Assembly: GCF_014191355.1 (NCBI RefSeq)
Contig: NZ_JACHWM010000004.1
Location: 62,001-126,000 of the forward strand
DNA from: Methylobacterium sp. R2-1
GTDB taxonomy: Bacteria; Pseudomonadota; Alphaproteobacteria; Rhizobiales; Beijerinckiaceae
DNA length: 64,000 nt
Direction: 5' to 3'
Shown: one piece after another, positions 20,626-29,381 of the stretch
Layout of the letters: each line of letters opens with the position of its first letter
Position numbering within the stretch: the stretch's first letter is position 1
Program-made: the position numbers and the translations under genes
Notes under the pieces: model-generated
The model's database searches: none
Seen by the model: only the letters and a program-made list of their open reading frames with translations
Told to the model about the DNA's origin: nothing

Positions 20626-21528
20626 CTACCGGGTCGCCTCCGCCACGAACTCGGCGTTGATGGCGAACGCGGCCATCGCGCCCTCCGCCGCAGCCACGAC
20701 CGCAAACTGGACCCTGCGCGAGGCATCGCCTGCCACATAGAGGCCGGGCACATTGGTCTTCTCGTATTCGCGGGTCGGCACGACGCTGCGGGTCTCGTCG
20801 AGTTCGCAGCCGAGTTGGGAAATAAGCGGGGAGGGGCTGCAGGCGAACGGCATCAGGAAGAGCGCCGCACACGGCGTTTCGCTGCCGTCGCGAAAGCGGA
20901 GACAGGTGGGACGCGACCCGTCTCCCTCGAGCCGCGCGATCTCCGCCTCGATCACCCGCACATTGTTGCGGGAGAGCCGCTCGCGGTCCTTGTCCGAGAG
21001 GTCGGCGTCGCCACCATTGGTGCAGAGCGTGACGTGCCGGCTCCAGCCGGTCAGTTCGAGGGCGAGCCCACAGCCGCCATGCCCGCGGCCGTAAACGACA
21101 AGCGGACGGTCGCGGACCTCGAAGGCGTCGCAATAGGGGCAGGAATGGACACCCGTACCCCAGTAGGTGTCGAACCCCTCGATCGCAGGAATGTCCTGCG
21201 CGAGGCCGGTCGCGAGGATCAGGCGGCGCGCCCGCTCGCGGCGGCCGTCGGCCTGGACGATCGTGAAGCCGTCGCCGTCGCGCGAAGCTTGCCAAACAGA
21301 GACCTCGCGACACTCGACGGTCTCGTAGCGCTCGAGGTCGGCCCGACCCTGCGCCCGGAGATCAAAGGGTGGGGTTCCGTCGCGGGTGAACAGGCCCCAG
21401 GTGCGCGGGGTCGCAGCGTTGCGGGGCTCGCCCGCGTCGCAGAGCAGGACCTTGCGGCGTGCCCGACCGAGGATCAGGGCGGCATTGAGCCCGGCGGGGC
21501 CGCCGCCCACAATGATGACGTCGTGCAT
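20626..21528 (-). CDS. Thioredoxin reductase-like NAD(P)/FAD oxidoreductase
   Basis: 300 residues from the ATG at 21528, which follows GGGAG at a good distance and starts the Rossmann motif at once (VIIVGGGPAGLNAALILGRA). The redox pair is present as CPYC at about residue 137, the pyridine-nucleotide fold is seen as VVYGRGHGGCGLALEL, and the C-terminal FAD motif as VPGLYVAGDASR. This layout is that of low-molecular-weight thioredoxin reductases. Closeness to thioredoxin reductase-like halves with GRGHGG instead of GGGNSA suggests a paralogue rather than TrxB itself. Its partner is unknown. Confidence 0.85.
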   Translation of the reverse strand: MHDVIIVGGGPAGLNAALILGRARRKVLLCDAGEPRNAATPRTWGLFTRDGTPPFDLRAQGRADLERYETVECREVSVWQASRDGDGFTIVQADGRRERARRLILATGLAQDIPAIEGFDTYWGTGVHSCPYCDAFEVRDRPLVVYGRGHGGCGLALELTGWSRHVTLCTNGGDADLSDKDRERLSRNNVRVIEAEIARLEGDGSRPTCLRFRDGSETPCAALFLMPFACSPSPLISQLGCELDETRSVVPTREYEKTNVPGLYVAGDASRRVQFAVVAAAEGAMAAFAINAEFVAEATR

Positions 21529-21598
21529 ACTGATCTCCCGGCGCACTCGCCGGGAGACAAGCCCTACGATGGCGAAGGGTTTCCGAAATGGCAGCCGG

Positions 21599-21934
21599 TC
21601 AGGCGGCGCTCTTCACCGGTACGCCCTTCTCGGACAGGAACTGCTGCAACTCGCCCGACTGGAACATCTCGCGGGCGATGTCGCAGCCGCCGACGAACTC
21701 GCCCTTCACGTAGATCTGCGGGATGGTCGGCCAGTTCGAAAAGGCCTTGATGCCCTCGCGGACCGCCATGTCGTCGAGCACGTTCACGCCCTTGAACGGC
21801 ACGCCGAGGTAGTTGAGGATCTGGACGACCTGCCCTGAGAAGCCGCACATCGGGAATTGCGGCGTGCCTTTCATGAAGACAACCACGTCCTGCGAGTCGA
21901 TCTCGTTCTTGATGGAGGTGTTGACGTCGGTCAT
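21599..21934 (-). CDS. grxD: Monothiol glutaredoxin, Grx4 family
   Basis: 111 residues, the normal size. The active site is MCGFSGQ, the CGFS signature of single-cysteine glutaredoxins. [33 protein letters not shown] and the GSH-binding TIPQ loop are visible. These proteins bind a bridging [2Fe-2S] cluster with glutathione and pass it on, often as a pair with BolA. The bolA gene is 73 bp upstream on the same strand, which strongly supports the role. Confidence 0.96.
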   Translation of the reverse strand: MTDVNTSIKNEIDSQDVVVFMKGTPQFPMCGFSGQVVQILNYLGVPFKGVNVLDDMAVREGIKAFSNWPTIPQIYVKGEFVGGCDIAREMFQSGELQQFLSEKGVPVKSAA

Positions 21935-22007
21935 CGCACGGTCCTCGTTGTCTCTTCGTCTCGGTCAGGTGTGAAATCAGACCTGTCCGTCCGATTTCAA
22001 GATCGGT

Positions 22008-22244
22008 TCAATCCTGCGGGACACCCGTGGTCAGCGCAAGGGCGTGGAGCACGCCCCCCATCCGTCCCTGGAGCGCACCGTAGACCATCTGGTGCTGCAC
22101 CACGCGGGTCTTGCCCTTGAAGGCGGAGGAGATGACGGTCGCGGCGTAGTGGTCGCCGTCGCCCGCCAGATCCTTGATCTCGACGTGCGCGTCGGGCAGC
22201 GCCTCGCGGATCATCGACTCGATCTCGCGCGCATCCATCGGCAT
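22008..22244 (-). CDS. BolA family iron-sulphur/regulatory protein
   Basis: 78 residues with the compact BolA fold: an N-terminal helix (IESMIREALPDAHVEI), then GDGDHYAATVIS, and the KTRVVQHQMVYGALQGRMGG segment holding the conserved His that ligates the shared cluster with glutaredoxin. It is of the short (YrbA/BolA2-like) kind. It sits between purL and grxD on the same strand, a common order in Alphaproteobacteria. Confidence 0.92.
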   Translation of the reverse strand: MPMDAREIESMIREALPDAHVEIKDLAGDGDHYAATVISSAFKGKTRVVQHQMVYGALQGRMGGVLHALALTTGVPQD

Positions 22245-22270
22245 GGGGCTCTCCGCTCGCTTTCGTCTCG

Positions 22271-24496
22271 TTACGCCGCCGGTGCGGCCGGCTGGCTCGC
22301 CATGTAGGCGGGGAACCAGCCCTCGTGCGCGGCCTTCAGCTCGGCCACGGATATGGTCTCTTCGCCGGGCAGCACCAAGCTGTCGCCGCCGACGATGCCA
22401 ACGGTGGCTGCGTCGATCCCCTGCGCCGAGGCGCTATAGAGGAGGTCGGCCGCCGCCTCAGCCGGTACCGCGATCAGATAGCGACCCTGGTCCTCGCCGA
22501 AGAGATAAGCATGGGCCGGCACGCCGTCCGGCGCCGCGGGGAGGGCCGCGCCGAGGCCGCCGGCCATCGCCATCTCGGCGAGCGCGACGGCGAGGCCGCC
22601 GTCGGAGAGGTCATGGACGGTGTCGGCGATGCCGGACACGATCAGGCTGCGCACGAAATCGCCGTTGCGGCGCTCGACCGCCAGATCGACCGGCGGCGGT
22701 GCGCCCTCCTCGCGGCCGAGAACTTCCGACAGGTAGAGCGACTGGCCAAGCCAGCCCTCGGTCCGCCCGATCAGCACCAGCACGTCGCCCTCGCGCTTGA
22801 GCGCGATCGTCGCGTGGCGCTCCACGTCGTCCATGACGCCGACGCCGCCGATGGTCGGGGTCGGAAGGATGCCGACGCCGTTGGTCTCATTGTAGAGCGA
22901 GACGTTACCGGACACGACGGGGAAGTCGAGGGCGAGGCAAGCCTCGCCGATGCCCTTCAGGCAGCCGACGAGCTGGCCCATCACCTCGGGCTTCTCCGGG
23001 TTGCCGAAGTTGAGGTTGTCGGTGATCGCGAGCGGGCGTCCGCCCACGGCGGTGATATTGCGCCACGCTTCCGCCACCGCCTGCCGACCACCCTCGACTG
23101 GATCGGCCTCGCAGTAGCGCGGCGTCACGTCGGTGGTGATGGCAAGGCCCTTCGGCCCATCCTCGACCCGCACGATCGCCGCATCGCCGCCGGGCTTCTG
23201 CACGGTGTTGCCAAGGATGAAGTGGTCGTACTGCTCGTAGACCCAACGCTTCGAGGCGAGCTCGGGCGAGCCGATCAGGCGCTTGAGCGCGTCCACGTTC
23301 GGCACGCTCGCCTCGACGCTCGAGGCGGCGATCACCGGCTGATGGGTGTTGGCAATGTGCGGCCGGTCGTAGAGCGGCGCCTCGTCGCCGAGTTCCTTGA
23401 TCGGCAAATCGGCGACGGTCTCACCGTTGTGCTTGATGACGAAACGCAGGGTGTCGGTGGTGTGGCCGATGACGGCGAAGTCGAGCCCCCACTTCACGAA
23501 GATCGCCTCGGCTTCGGCCTCCATTCCAGGCTTGAGCACCATGAGCATGCGCTCCTGGCTTTCCGAGAGCATCATCTCGTAGGGGGTCATGCCGGGCTCG
23601 CGGGTCGGCACCTTCTCGAGATGCAGCTCGACGCCGAGATCGCCCTTGGCGCCCATCTCCACCGCCGAGCAGGTGAGGCCGGCTGCGCCCATGTCCTGAA
23701 TCGCGATGACGGCGCCGGAGGCCATCAGTTCGAGGCAGGCTTCGAGCAGGAGTTTCTCGGCGAAGGGGTCGCCGACCTGCACGGTCGGTCGCTTCGATTC
23801 GCTCGATTCGTCGAACTCGGCCGAGGCCATGGTCGCGCCGTGGATGCCGTCGCGGCCGGTCTTCGAGCCGAGATAGACGATCGGGTTTCCGACGCCGGTG
23901 GCAGCCGCGTAGAAGATCGCGTCGGTGCGGGCGAGTCCCACCGCCATGGCGTTGACGAGGATGTTGCCGTCGTAGCGCCGATGGAAACCGACGAGGCCGC
24001 CCACCGTCGGCACGCCGAAGGAATTGCCGTAGCCGCCCACACCGGCGACGACACCTGAGACGAGGTGGCGGGTGCGCGGATGGTCCGGCGATCCGAAGCG
24101 GAGCGCATTGAGCGCCGCGATCGGACGCGCGCCCATGGTGAACACGTCGCGGAGGATGCCGCCGACGCCGGTCGCCGCGCCCTGATAGGGCTCGATGAAG
24201 CTCGGGTGGTTGTGGCTCTCCATCTTGAAGACGCAGGCCAGCCCATCGCCGATATCGATGACGCCCGCATTCTCACCGGGTCCCTGGATCACGTGGGGAC
24301 CTGAGGTCGGCAAGCCGCGCAGGTGCTTACGCGAGGACTTGTAGGAGCAGTGCTCGTTCCACATCGCCGAGACGATGCCGAGTTCGGTCAGCGTCGGCTC
24401 GCGGCCGACGAGGGCGCGGAAGCGCTCGTACTCGTCGGGTGTCAGGCCGTGCTGGCGCACCAACTCGGGGGTGATCGGAACATCATTGCGAAACAT
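22271..24496 (-). CDS. purL: Phosphoribosylformylglycinamidine synthase subunit PurL
   Basis: 741 residues from the ATG at 24496 ([12 protein letters not shown] matches the family N-terminus); a TTG at 24514 is less likely. This is the ATP-dependent synthetase subunit of the small, three-part enzyme in purine synthesis. Visible features are [15 protein letters not shown], the [25 protein letters not shown] segment (in two parts) with catalytic His, and [13 protein letters not shown]. PurQ and PurS are not found in the window, so the partners must lie further along on the left-hand side of the minus strand or elsewhere. The following bolA and grxD genes are 26 and 336 bp downstream. Confidence 0.96.
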   Translation of the reverse strand: MFRNDVPITPELVRQHGLTPDEYERFRALVGREPTLTELGIVSAMWNEHCSYKSSRKHLRGLPTSGPHVIQGPGENAGVIDIGDGLACVFKMESHNHPSFIEPYQGAATGVGGILRDVFTMGARPIAALNALRFGSPDHPRTRHLVSGVVAGVGGYGNSFGVPTVGGLVGFHRRYDGNILVNAMAVGLARTDAIFYAAATGVGNPIVYLGSKTGRDGIHGATMASAEFDESSESKRPTVQVGDPFAEKLLLEACLELMASGAVIAIQDMGAAGLTCSAVEMGAKGDLGVELHLEKVPTREPGMTPYEMMLSESQERMLMVLKPGMEAEAEAIFVKWGLDFAVIGHTTDTLRFVIKHNGETVADLPIKELGDEAPLYDRPHIANTHQPVIAASSVEASVPNVDALKRLIGSPELASKRWVYEQYDHFILGNTVQKPGGDAAIVRVEDGPKGLAITTDVTPRYCEADPVEGGRQAVAEAWRNITAVGGRPLAITDNLNFGNPEKPEVMGQLVGCLKGIGEACLALDFPVVSGNVSLYNETNGVGILPTPTIGGVGVMDDVERHATIALKREGDVLVLIGRTEGWLGQSLYLSEVLGREEGAPPPVDLAVERRNGDFVRSLIVSGIADTVHDLSDGGLAVALAEMAMAGGLGAALPAAPDGVPAHAYLFGEDQGRYLIAVPAEAAADLLYSASAQGIDAATVGIVGGDSLVLPGEETISVAELKAAHEGWFPAYMASQPAAPAA

Positions 24497-24685
24497 CCGA
24501 AGGCCCTGTCCCAAACCTCTGTCGCAGCTCGATCCAGCCCCTCACGAAGCCGGCCGGTGGCGAACCCGACGGGTCCGCTGCGAAGCAAACTCACTTTGCG
24601 CATCGCTCTAGAGCGGATCAGCACCGGCTGCCAAGGGCAGGTGCTTCACCGGTCGGGTTGCGCACAAGCCGGCTCGCCCTTTTTG

Positions 24686-25879
24686 CTAGGTGAATTCCGG
24701 GTTCGCCGTCACCACGCGCTGCGTCCGGCAGCGTTCCACCACCTCATGGACTTGCTCCGGCCCGGCGATGAAGGCGACGTAGTCGAAGGCGTCCCGTGCC
24801 CGGCTCGACATCAGGAGCTGGAAGTGCATGCGGAACAGGTTCCAGCGTCGCCTCGCCACGAGCTCGGGCTCGATCAGATCCTCGATCTCGACACGCAGCA
24901 ATGCAAAGCGGTCGCGCGGCGGTGCCGGCAGTCCGGAGGCACTGACCGGATCGCGCAGGTGAATCGAGAGCCAGTCCCAGTTGGCGCGGATGTCGAGCCA
25001 ACCGATCGCCGTTTCGTTGCCAATCCGGCTCAATGAAGCCCGCGTCTCAACGGCCCGCGGATCGAGGGTGATCCAGGGGATGACGCTGCCGATGGTCACC
25101 AGCGTCACCGGCGTGCCGCGCCGGCCGAATTCGGGGTCGGCCCTCAGGATGCGGTCGAGGCATTCGAAGGCGAGGAAGCTCGACGAGGAATGCCCGATCA
25201 CCACGATCTCGGAGGCCCGCCCCTCCGCCGCGCGGATGCGCTCAGCCCAAGGCTTGAGACGCTCGCGCATCGCGGTCTCGCGGCCAGAAGCGTGATCGTG
25301 GGTGAACGCGGTGTCGTCAACGAGATGGGTGACGTAGAGCGGTTTTCCGCGAGTCAGATGCGTCACAAGTGCCAGAATTGCGTAGGCGAGCACCGGGACG
25401 AGGGTCGCGCCGGCCAGCAGCGGCAACTGCGCCAGCGGTGTCAGCGTCACCGCCGCGACGGCGAGCGCGAGACTCGCCAGCACGAAGACCAGGTAGAACT
25501 GGTGGACGCTGACGATGACCCGATAGAAGCGCCGCGCCTCGCGCTTGAACTTCCGCAGATAGCCGGAGCGCCACAGCCGCCACCATAATCCGGGCAGGCT
25601 CGTCAGCCGACGCAGGTTGGAGCGGGGAAAGCGGGCGCGGACGATATCGTCCCAGCGCAGGAGGCTGTAGCGCACCTGCGTCGCCGCGCCGTCGGCCACG
25701 CTCTCCACATCCCAATCGAGGCTGATTCCATCGGCCGAGCGGACCGGTTCGCCGACCGTGATCGCCATCCCGCGCCGCTCGGCCGTCAGGCGGCTCTCAC
25801 GACGGAAAAGGCCCCAATAAGTCTCGGGCTCACGGGGATCGAAACCCGGCAGATAGAAGACCTGCCGCACCGGCTGCAT
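24686..25879 (-). CDS. Membrane-anchored alpha/beta-hydrolase-like protein
   Basis: 397 residues that I recognise only by fold. The N-terminus opens with FYLPGFDPREPETYW, which fits a first hydrolase strand. Two membrane helices lie at about residues 132-153 and 160-180. A nucleophile elbow follows at about 236 as IVVIGHSSSSFLAFE, then a helix, a strand with PVTLVTIGSVIPW and a C-terminal WDWLSIHLRDPVS with a likely His. This gives a candidate Ser-Asp-His set. The insertion of two helices between the first strand and the elbow is unusual. Substrate and role are unknown. Confidence 0.65.
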   Translation of the reverse strand: MQPVRQVFYLPGFDPREPETYWGLFRRESRLTAERRGMAITVGEPVRSADGISLDWDVESVADGAATQVRYSLLRWDDIVRARFPRSNLRRLTSLPGLWWRLWRSGYLRKFKREARRFYRVIVSVHQFYLVFVLASLALAVAAVTLTPLAQLPLLAGATLVPVLAYAILALVTHLTRGKPLYVTHLVDDTAFTHDHASGRETAMRERLKPWAERIRAAEGRASEIVVIGHSSSSFLAFECLDRILRADPEFGRRGTPVTLVTIGSVIPWITLDPRAVETRASLSRIGNETAIGWLDIRANWDWLSIHLRDPVSASGLPAPPRDRFALLRVEIEDLIEPELVARRRWNLFRMHFQLLMSSRARDAFDYVAFIAGPEQVHEVVERCRTQRVVTANPEFT

Positions 25880-26016
25880 GTCGTCGGGATCAGGAATGGC
25901 GAACCGCCGCTCTCGAAAACAGGAAGGTTGAACGTCTCGGTGAGGCGCTCCGTCGCCCGGTGCCTACACGATGCGGCGGTGCCGGCGCGAGGGTAAATCG
26001 CGGGCCGAGCCCTACC

Positions 26017-28200
26017 TCAAGCGGTCTCGAGCCATTCCCGCAGCTTCGTCCAGCGCCGGCGCGAGGCCGCTTCGCGGATCGCCATCCCGATCGCCCGGCG
26101 CTGGCCGACCAGCACCACGAGACGGCGCCCGCGGGTGACGCCGGTATACAGCAGGTTGCGTGCGAGCATCGTGCGGTGCTGCGTCACCACCGGGATCACC
26201 ACCGCCGGATACTCCGATCCCTGAGACTTGTGGATGGTGGTCGCGAAAGACGGCACCAACGTGTCCAGCTCGCCGAAGGGATAGATCACCGCGCGGCCCT
26301 CGAAATCGACGACGAGGGCCTCCTCCTCCGCGTCGATGGCGCTGACCGTGCCAAGGTCGCCGTTGAACACGTCACGGTCGTAATCGTTGCGGGTCTCCAT
26401 CACCCGGTCGCCGGGGGCAAAACGCCAGCCGAAGCGCTCCACCTGCGCCGGGGGCGAGGGATTCAGCACCCGCTGCAGGGCGTGGTTGAGGTTGCGGCTG
26501 CCGAGCGAGCCGCGGATCATCGGGGTCAGCACCTGGATGTCGCGCGCCGGATCGAGGCCGAAGCGGCGCGGGATGCGTTCAGTCACGAGTTCGACGAGCC
26601 GATCGACGCCCTCTTCCGCGTTCTCGATCTCGACAAGGTAGAAGTCGCTGGGCTCACCCTTCGGCGCAGCGAGCGGCATGCGGCCGGTGTTGATGCTGTG
26701 GGCGTTGACGACGATCCGGCTCTCCGCCGCCTGCCGGAAAATCTCGGTGAGCCGCGCCACCGGGACGCGGCCGGACGCGATCACGTCGGCGAGGACCTGA
26801 CCGGGGCCGACGGAGGGCAGTTGATCGACGTCGCCGACGAGGACCAGGCCGGCATGGTCCGGCACCGCCTTGAGCAGGGCATGCATCAGCGGCACGTCGA
26901 CCATCGAGGTCTCATCGACGACGATGAGATCGCAGTCGAGGGGATTGTCCTCGCCCCGCTGAAAGCCGCCGTTGCGCGGGTCGATCTCCAGCAGGCGGTG
27001 GAGCGTGCGTGCCTCCAGTCCCGTCTGTTCGGCCATGCGCTTGGCCGCGCGGCCGGTGGGGGCGGCAAGCAGAACCCGCACCCCCTTCGCCGTGAGAATG
27101 CGCAGGATCGCGTCGAGCGTACTGGTCTTGCCGACACCAGGACCGCCGGTGAGCACGCAGAGCTTCGAGCGGAGCACCAGCCCGACCGCTTCGGCCTGCG
27201 AGGCGGAGAGGGTTTTTTCGGTCCTGGTCTCGACCCAGGGGCGGGCCAGTGCAAGGTCGATGGGGGGCCAGGGCGGGGTGCCGGCGGCGCGGTCGGCGAG
27301 CCGCATCGCGATGGTGCGCTCGGCCCCGTGCAGGCCCTTGAGGAACAGGCAGGGCTTGCCGCGCAGCGTATCAGCCACCACCTCGCGGCCCTCGCGCAGG
27401 GCAAGCGCCGCCGCGACGCGCACGAGATCGGGCGCCACGTCCAGGAGATCGGCGGCAAGACTCACCAGCCGCTCGATGGGCAGGCCGCAATGGCCCTCGT
27501 CCATCGCCGTCTGGAGCGCATAGGACACGCCGGCGGCGAGCCGCTGCGATGCATCGCGGGCGAGGCCGAGCCGCAGCGCGATGGCGTCGGCCGTGCGGAA
27601 GCCGATGCCGCGGATGTCGCGGGCGAGCCGATAGGGATCTTCGGCCATCACCTTCAGCGAGTCGCCGCCGTAAGTGCGAAAGATGCGGGTTGCCCGCGCG
27701 GTGCCGACGCCGTGGGCGTGCAGGAAGATCATGATCTCCCGCACCGCCTTCTGCTCGGACCAGCCCTTGACGATGCGGGCGGCGCGCTTGCGGCCGACAC
27801 CCTCGACCTCGGTGAGTCGGCCGGGCTCAGACTCGATGATCTCGAACACCGCCTCGCCAAAGCTGGCGACGATGCGCTTGGCCATCATCGGGCCGATGCC
27901 GCGCATCTGGCCCGAGGCGAGGTAGCGCTCGATGCCCTCGATCCCCGTGGGCGGCGTCACTTGGAGCGTGTCGGCGCGGAATTGGAGGCCGTGCTCGCGA
28001 TCGGTGACCCATCGCCCCGACGCCGTCAGCCACTCGCCCGCAGCGATGGCCGGGGCGTGCCCTACCACCGGCACAAGGTCGCGCCGGCCGCGGGCATGGA
28101 CTTTGAGGACGCAGAAACCGGTCTCGGTGCTGTGGAAGGTGACCCGCTCAACCGAGCCGGCGAGCACGTCGAGATCGGGTGGCCGAACCGGCGCGTTCAT
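26017..28200 (-). CDS. RecD2-type ATP-dependent DNA helicase (SF1B)
   Basis: 727 residues. The N-terminal part has an OB-like strand set (VTFHSTETGFCVLKV). Tandem helix-hairpin-helix units sit at about 100-200 (MRGIGPMMAKRIVASFG, VEGVGRKRAARIVKGW). The motor starts near 345 with Walker A GGPGVGKTSTLDAI, DLIVVDETSMVDVPLM, a Gln/Arg-containing VLVGDVDQLPSVGPGQ, and the C-terminal TIHKSQGSEYPAVVIPV with VTRGRRLVVLVG. This is a 5'-3' helicase of the free-standing RecD2 class, not the RecBCD subunit. It lies downstream of a putative recombination gene with a LexA box and four hairpins, so damage induction is plausible. Confidence 0.9.
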   Translation of the reverse strand: MNAPVRPPDLDVLAGSVERVTFHSTETGFCVLKVHARGRRDLVPVVGHAPAIAAGEWLTASGRWVTDREHGLQFRADTLQVTPPTGIEGIERYLASGQMRGIGPMMAKRIVASFGEAVFEIIESEPGRLTEVEGVGRKRAARIVKGWSEQKAVREIMIFLHAHGVGTARATRIFRTYGGDSLKVMAEDPYRLARDIRGIGFRTADAIALRLGLARDASQRLAAGVSYALQTAMDEGHCGLPIERLVSLAADLLDVAPDLVRVAAALALREGREVVADTLRGKPCLFLKGLHGAERTIAMRLADRAAGTPPWPPIDLALARPWVETRTEKTLSASQAEAVGLVLRSKLCVLTGGPGVGKTSTLDAILRILTAKGVRVLLAAPTGRAAKRMAEQTGLEARTLHRLLEIDPRNGGFQRGEDNPLDCDLIVVDETSMVDVPLMHALLKAVPDHAGLVLVGDVDQLPSVGPGQVLADVIASGRVPVARLTEIFRQAAESRIVVNAHSINTGRMPLAAPKGEPSDFYLVEIENAEEGVDRLVELVTERIPRRFGLDPARDIQVLTPMIRGSLGSRNLNHALQRVLNPSPPAQVERFGWRFAPGDRVMETRNDYDRDVFNGDLGTVSAIDAEEEALVVDFEGRAVIYPFGELDTLVPSFATTIHKSQGSEYPAVVIPVVTQHRTMLARNLLYTGVTRGRRLVVLVGQRRAIGMAIREAASRRRWTKLREWLETA

Positions 28201-28222
28201 CCCCTCACCCCATCATGGTTTC

Positions 28223-28313
28223 GAAAGGACAAGTCCTTTCGCGGGTCCAGGGCAGAGCCCTGGGATACGCCGGGGCTCCGCCCCGGCACCCTGCCGGAGG
28301 GCTCGCCCTTCGG
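28223..28313. repeat. Four back-to-back hairpins (palindromic repeat cluster)
   Basis: Four inverted repeats follow each other almost without gap: GAAAGGAC/GTCCTTTC at 28223-28240, CCAGGGC/GCCCTGG at 28247-28263, GCCGGGGC/GCCCCGGC at 28269-28287, and CCGGAGGGC/GCCCTTCGG at 28294-28313 (one G-U). Loops are only 2-3 nt. The block fills nearly the whole gap between the putative recombination gene and recD2. It resembles short palindromic intergenic repeats spread in many Rhizobiales genomes. Confidence 0.8.
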
Positions 28314-28320
28314 AATCCCG

Positions 28321-29007
28321 TTACGCAGCGCGATTGCCGCGCCCGGCCTTCTTGGCCGGGGGCCAACCGAGAGCGCGCAGGCGGGCCTTGGCGTAGTCGC
28401 GCACCTCCTCGCGGGTGCCGTTCGGCATGGCGTTGAGGATGCCTTGCGTCCGCTCGTCGAGCATCAGGTCGGTCACGGCGTTGATCGACTCCGCCTCGTC
28501 GATCAGGCGCTTGAGATCGGCCTCCTGCTCCGTCACCTCGTCGAAGGCGGGCGGCGCATCGAAGTCCTCGTCTACGGCGCGGATCGCCATCGGCTGGTTC
28601 TGGCGGAACTCGTCGGCCTCCTCCTCGGAATAGACGAGGCCATGCAACTCGATCAGCTTGAGGATGACCCGGTCCTTCGCCCGCTTCTCGGCCATGGCGT
28701 AGACATAGGCCGCTTGCCGGCCGGAGACGCGATAATTCACGTTCACCAGTGCCTCGCCGATCGACCACTCGACCCGTTCCTCGCCCGCCTTCTCGCCGGG
28801 CATATGCCCGGTGACGAGGATCACCGCCTCGTCGCGCTCACTTCGCAGCAGGGTCGGCGGGTCGAAGCGGATCTTGGTGTGGGCGGCGATCCGCTCCAGG
28901 GTCTTATGGTAGATGACGGCGGTGCCCTGCACACGCCAGACATTGCCCGCGAAGGGCTCGCCATAGCGCACGAGGATGTCGGCAATCTGCTTGTCGGCGG
29001 TTCTCAT
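28321..29007 (-). CDS. Putative DNA recombination / single-strand annealing-like protein
   Basis: 228 residues that I do not assign to a named family. Residues ~1-115 form a compact alpha/beta region (ILVRYGEPFAGNVWRVQG, ERIAAHTKIRFDPP). Within it lies YAMAEKRAKDRVILKLIEL, a helical signature seen in phage-type annealing proteins of the Erf/Rad52-like group. A linker and an acidic then basic C-terminal tail follow (ALGWPPAKKAGRGN at the end). A perfect LexA-type GTTC-N7-GTTC box lies 66 bp upstream, and a RecD2-type helicase gene follows on the same strand. These support a DNA-repair role, but the function is inferred. Confidence 0.6.
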   Translation of the reverse strand: MRTADKQIADILVRYGEPFAGNVWRVQGTAVIYHKTLERIAAHTKIRFDPPTLLRSERDEAVILVTGHMPGEKAGEERVEWSIGEALVNVNYRVSGRQAAYVYAMAEKRAKDRVILKLIELHGLVYSEEEADEFRQNQPMAIRAVDEDFDAPPAFDEVTEQEADLKRLIDEAESINAVTDLMLDERTQGILNAMPNGTREEVRDYAKARLRALGWPPAKKAGRGNRAA

Positions 29008-29072
29008 GGTGCGTCCTCAGGATGTGGACAGGGCCCGTGAGCGGAAGCAAGCCACCTCTATCGGTGGCCGAT

Positions 29073-29087
29073 GTTCGCGTTATGTTC
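29073..29087. promoter_or_regulatory. LexA-type SOS box, GTTC-N7-GTTC
   Basis: The sequence GTTCGCGTTATGTTC is a perfect direct repeat GTTC-N7-GTTC, the operator known for LexA in Alphaproteobacteria. It reads GAAC-N7-GAAC on the minus strand and lies 66 bp before the start at 29007. Repression by LexA is the natural inference. Confidence 0.75.
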
Positions 29088-29091
29088 TTTC

Positions 29092-29111
29092 TGTGGACAA
29101 TATGTGGATAA
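29092..29111. promoter_or_regulatory. Tandem DnaA-box-like sites
   Basis: TGTGGACAA (29092-29100) and TGTGGATAA (29103-29111) lie in the same orientation, 11 bp apart. The second is the perfect complement of TTATCCACA. A third TGTGGACAG is at 29023-29031. They could be binding sites for DnaA, whose gene is 7 kb away. Confidence 0.55.
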
Positions 29112-29381
29112 CCCTTGCATGGCAAGTCTGATCGACTGCGGCGGGCCGCCCCGCCGAGTCGCCGATCGGTGGGCGAGAGGACGGACAGACTGTGAAACGG
29201 CGGTGTTGGATCGTTTCCGAATTATGCTCCACCTCTCGCCGTACGCCGTCATCGCGAGCGGCTGCGAAGCGATCCAGGGCGCGACATCTGCGGGGAGGGC
29301 ACACTCTGGATTGCCACGGCTTCGCCTCGCAATGAGGGAAGAGGCGCCCAGGCCACCGGGGCAGATGCCGAGTGAGGCGCC

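Larger units (their letters stand above)
29008..29381. other. Intergenic control region upstream of the putative recombination gene
   Basis: 374 bp that hold a LexA-type box and three DnaA-box-like sequences between 29023 and 29111, listed separately. The rest to 29381 has no clear gene; the frames there overlap heavily and have no good start. Confidence 0.6.

Noticed and set aside
25960..29040. 1026-codon open frame on the plus strand
   Set aside because: It covers recD2 and the putative annealing gene in antisense. The composition (Arg, His, Gly, Ala) is that of a shadow frame, and it crosses a hairpin cluster.
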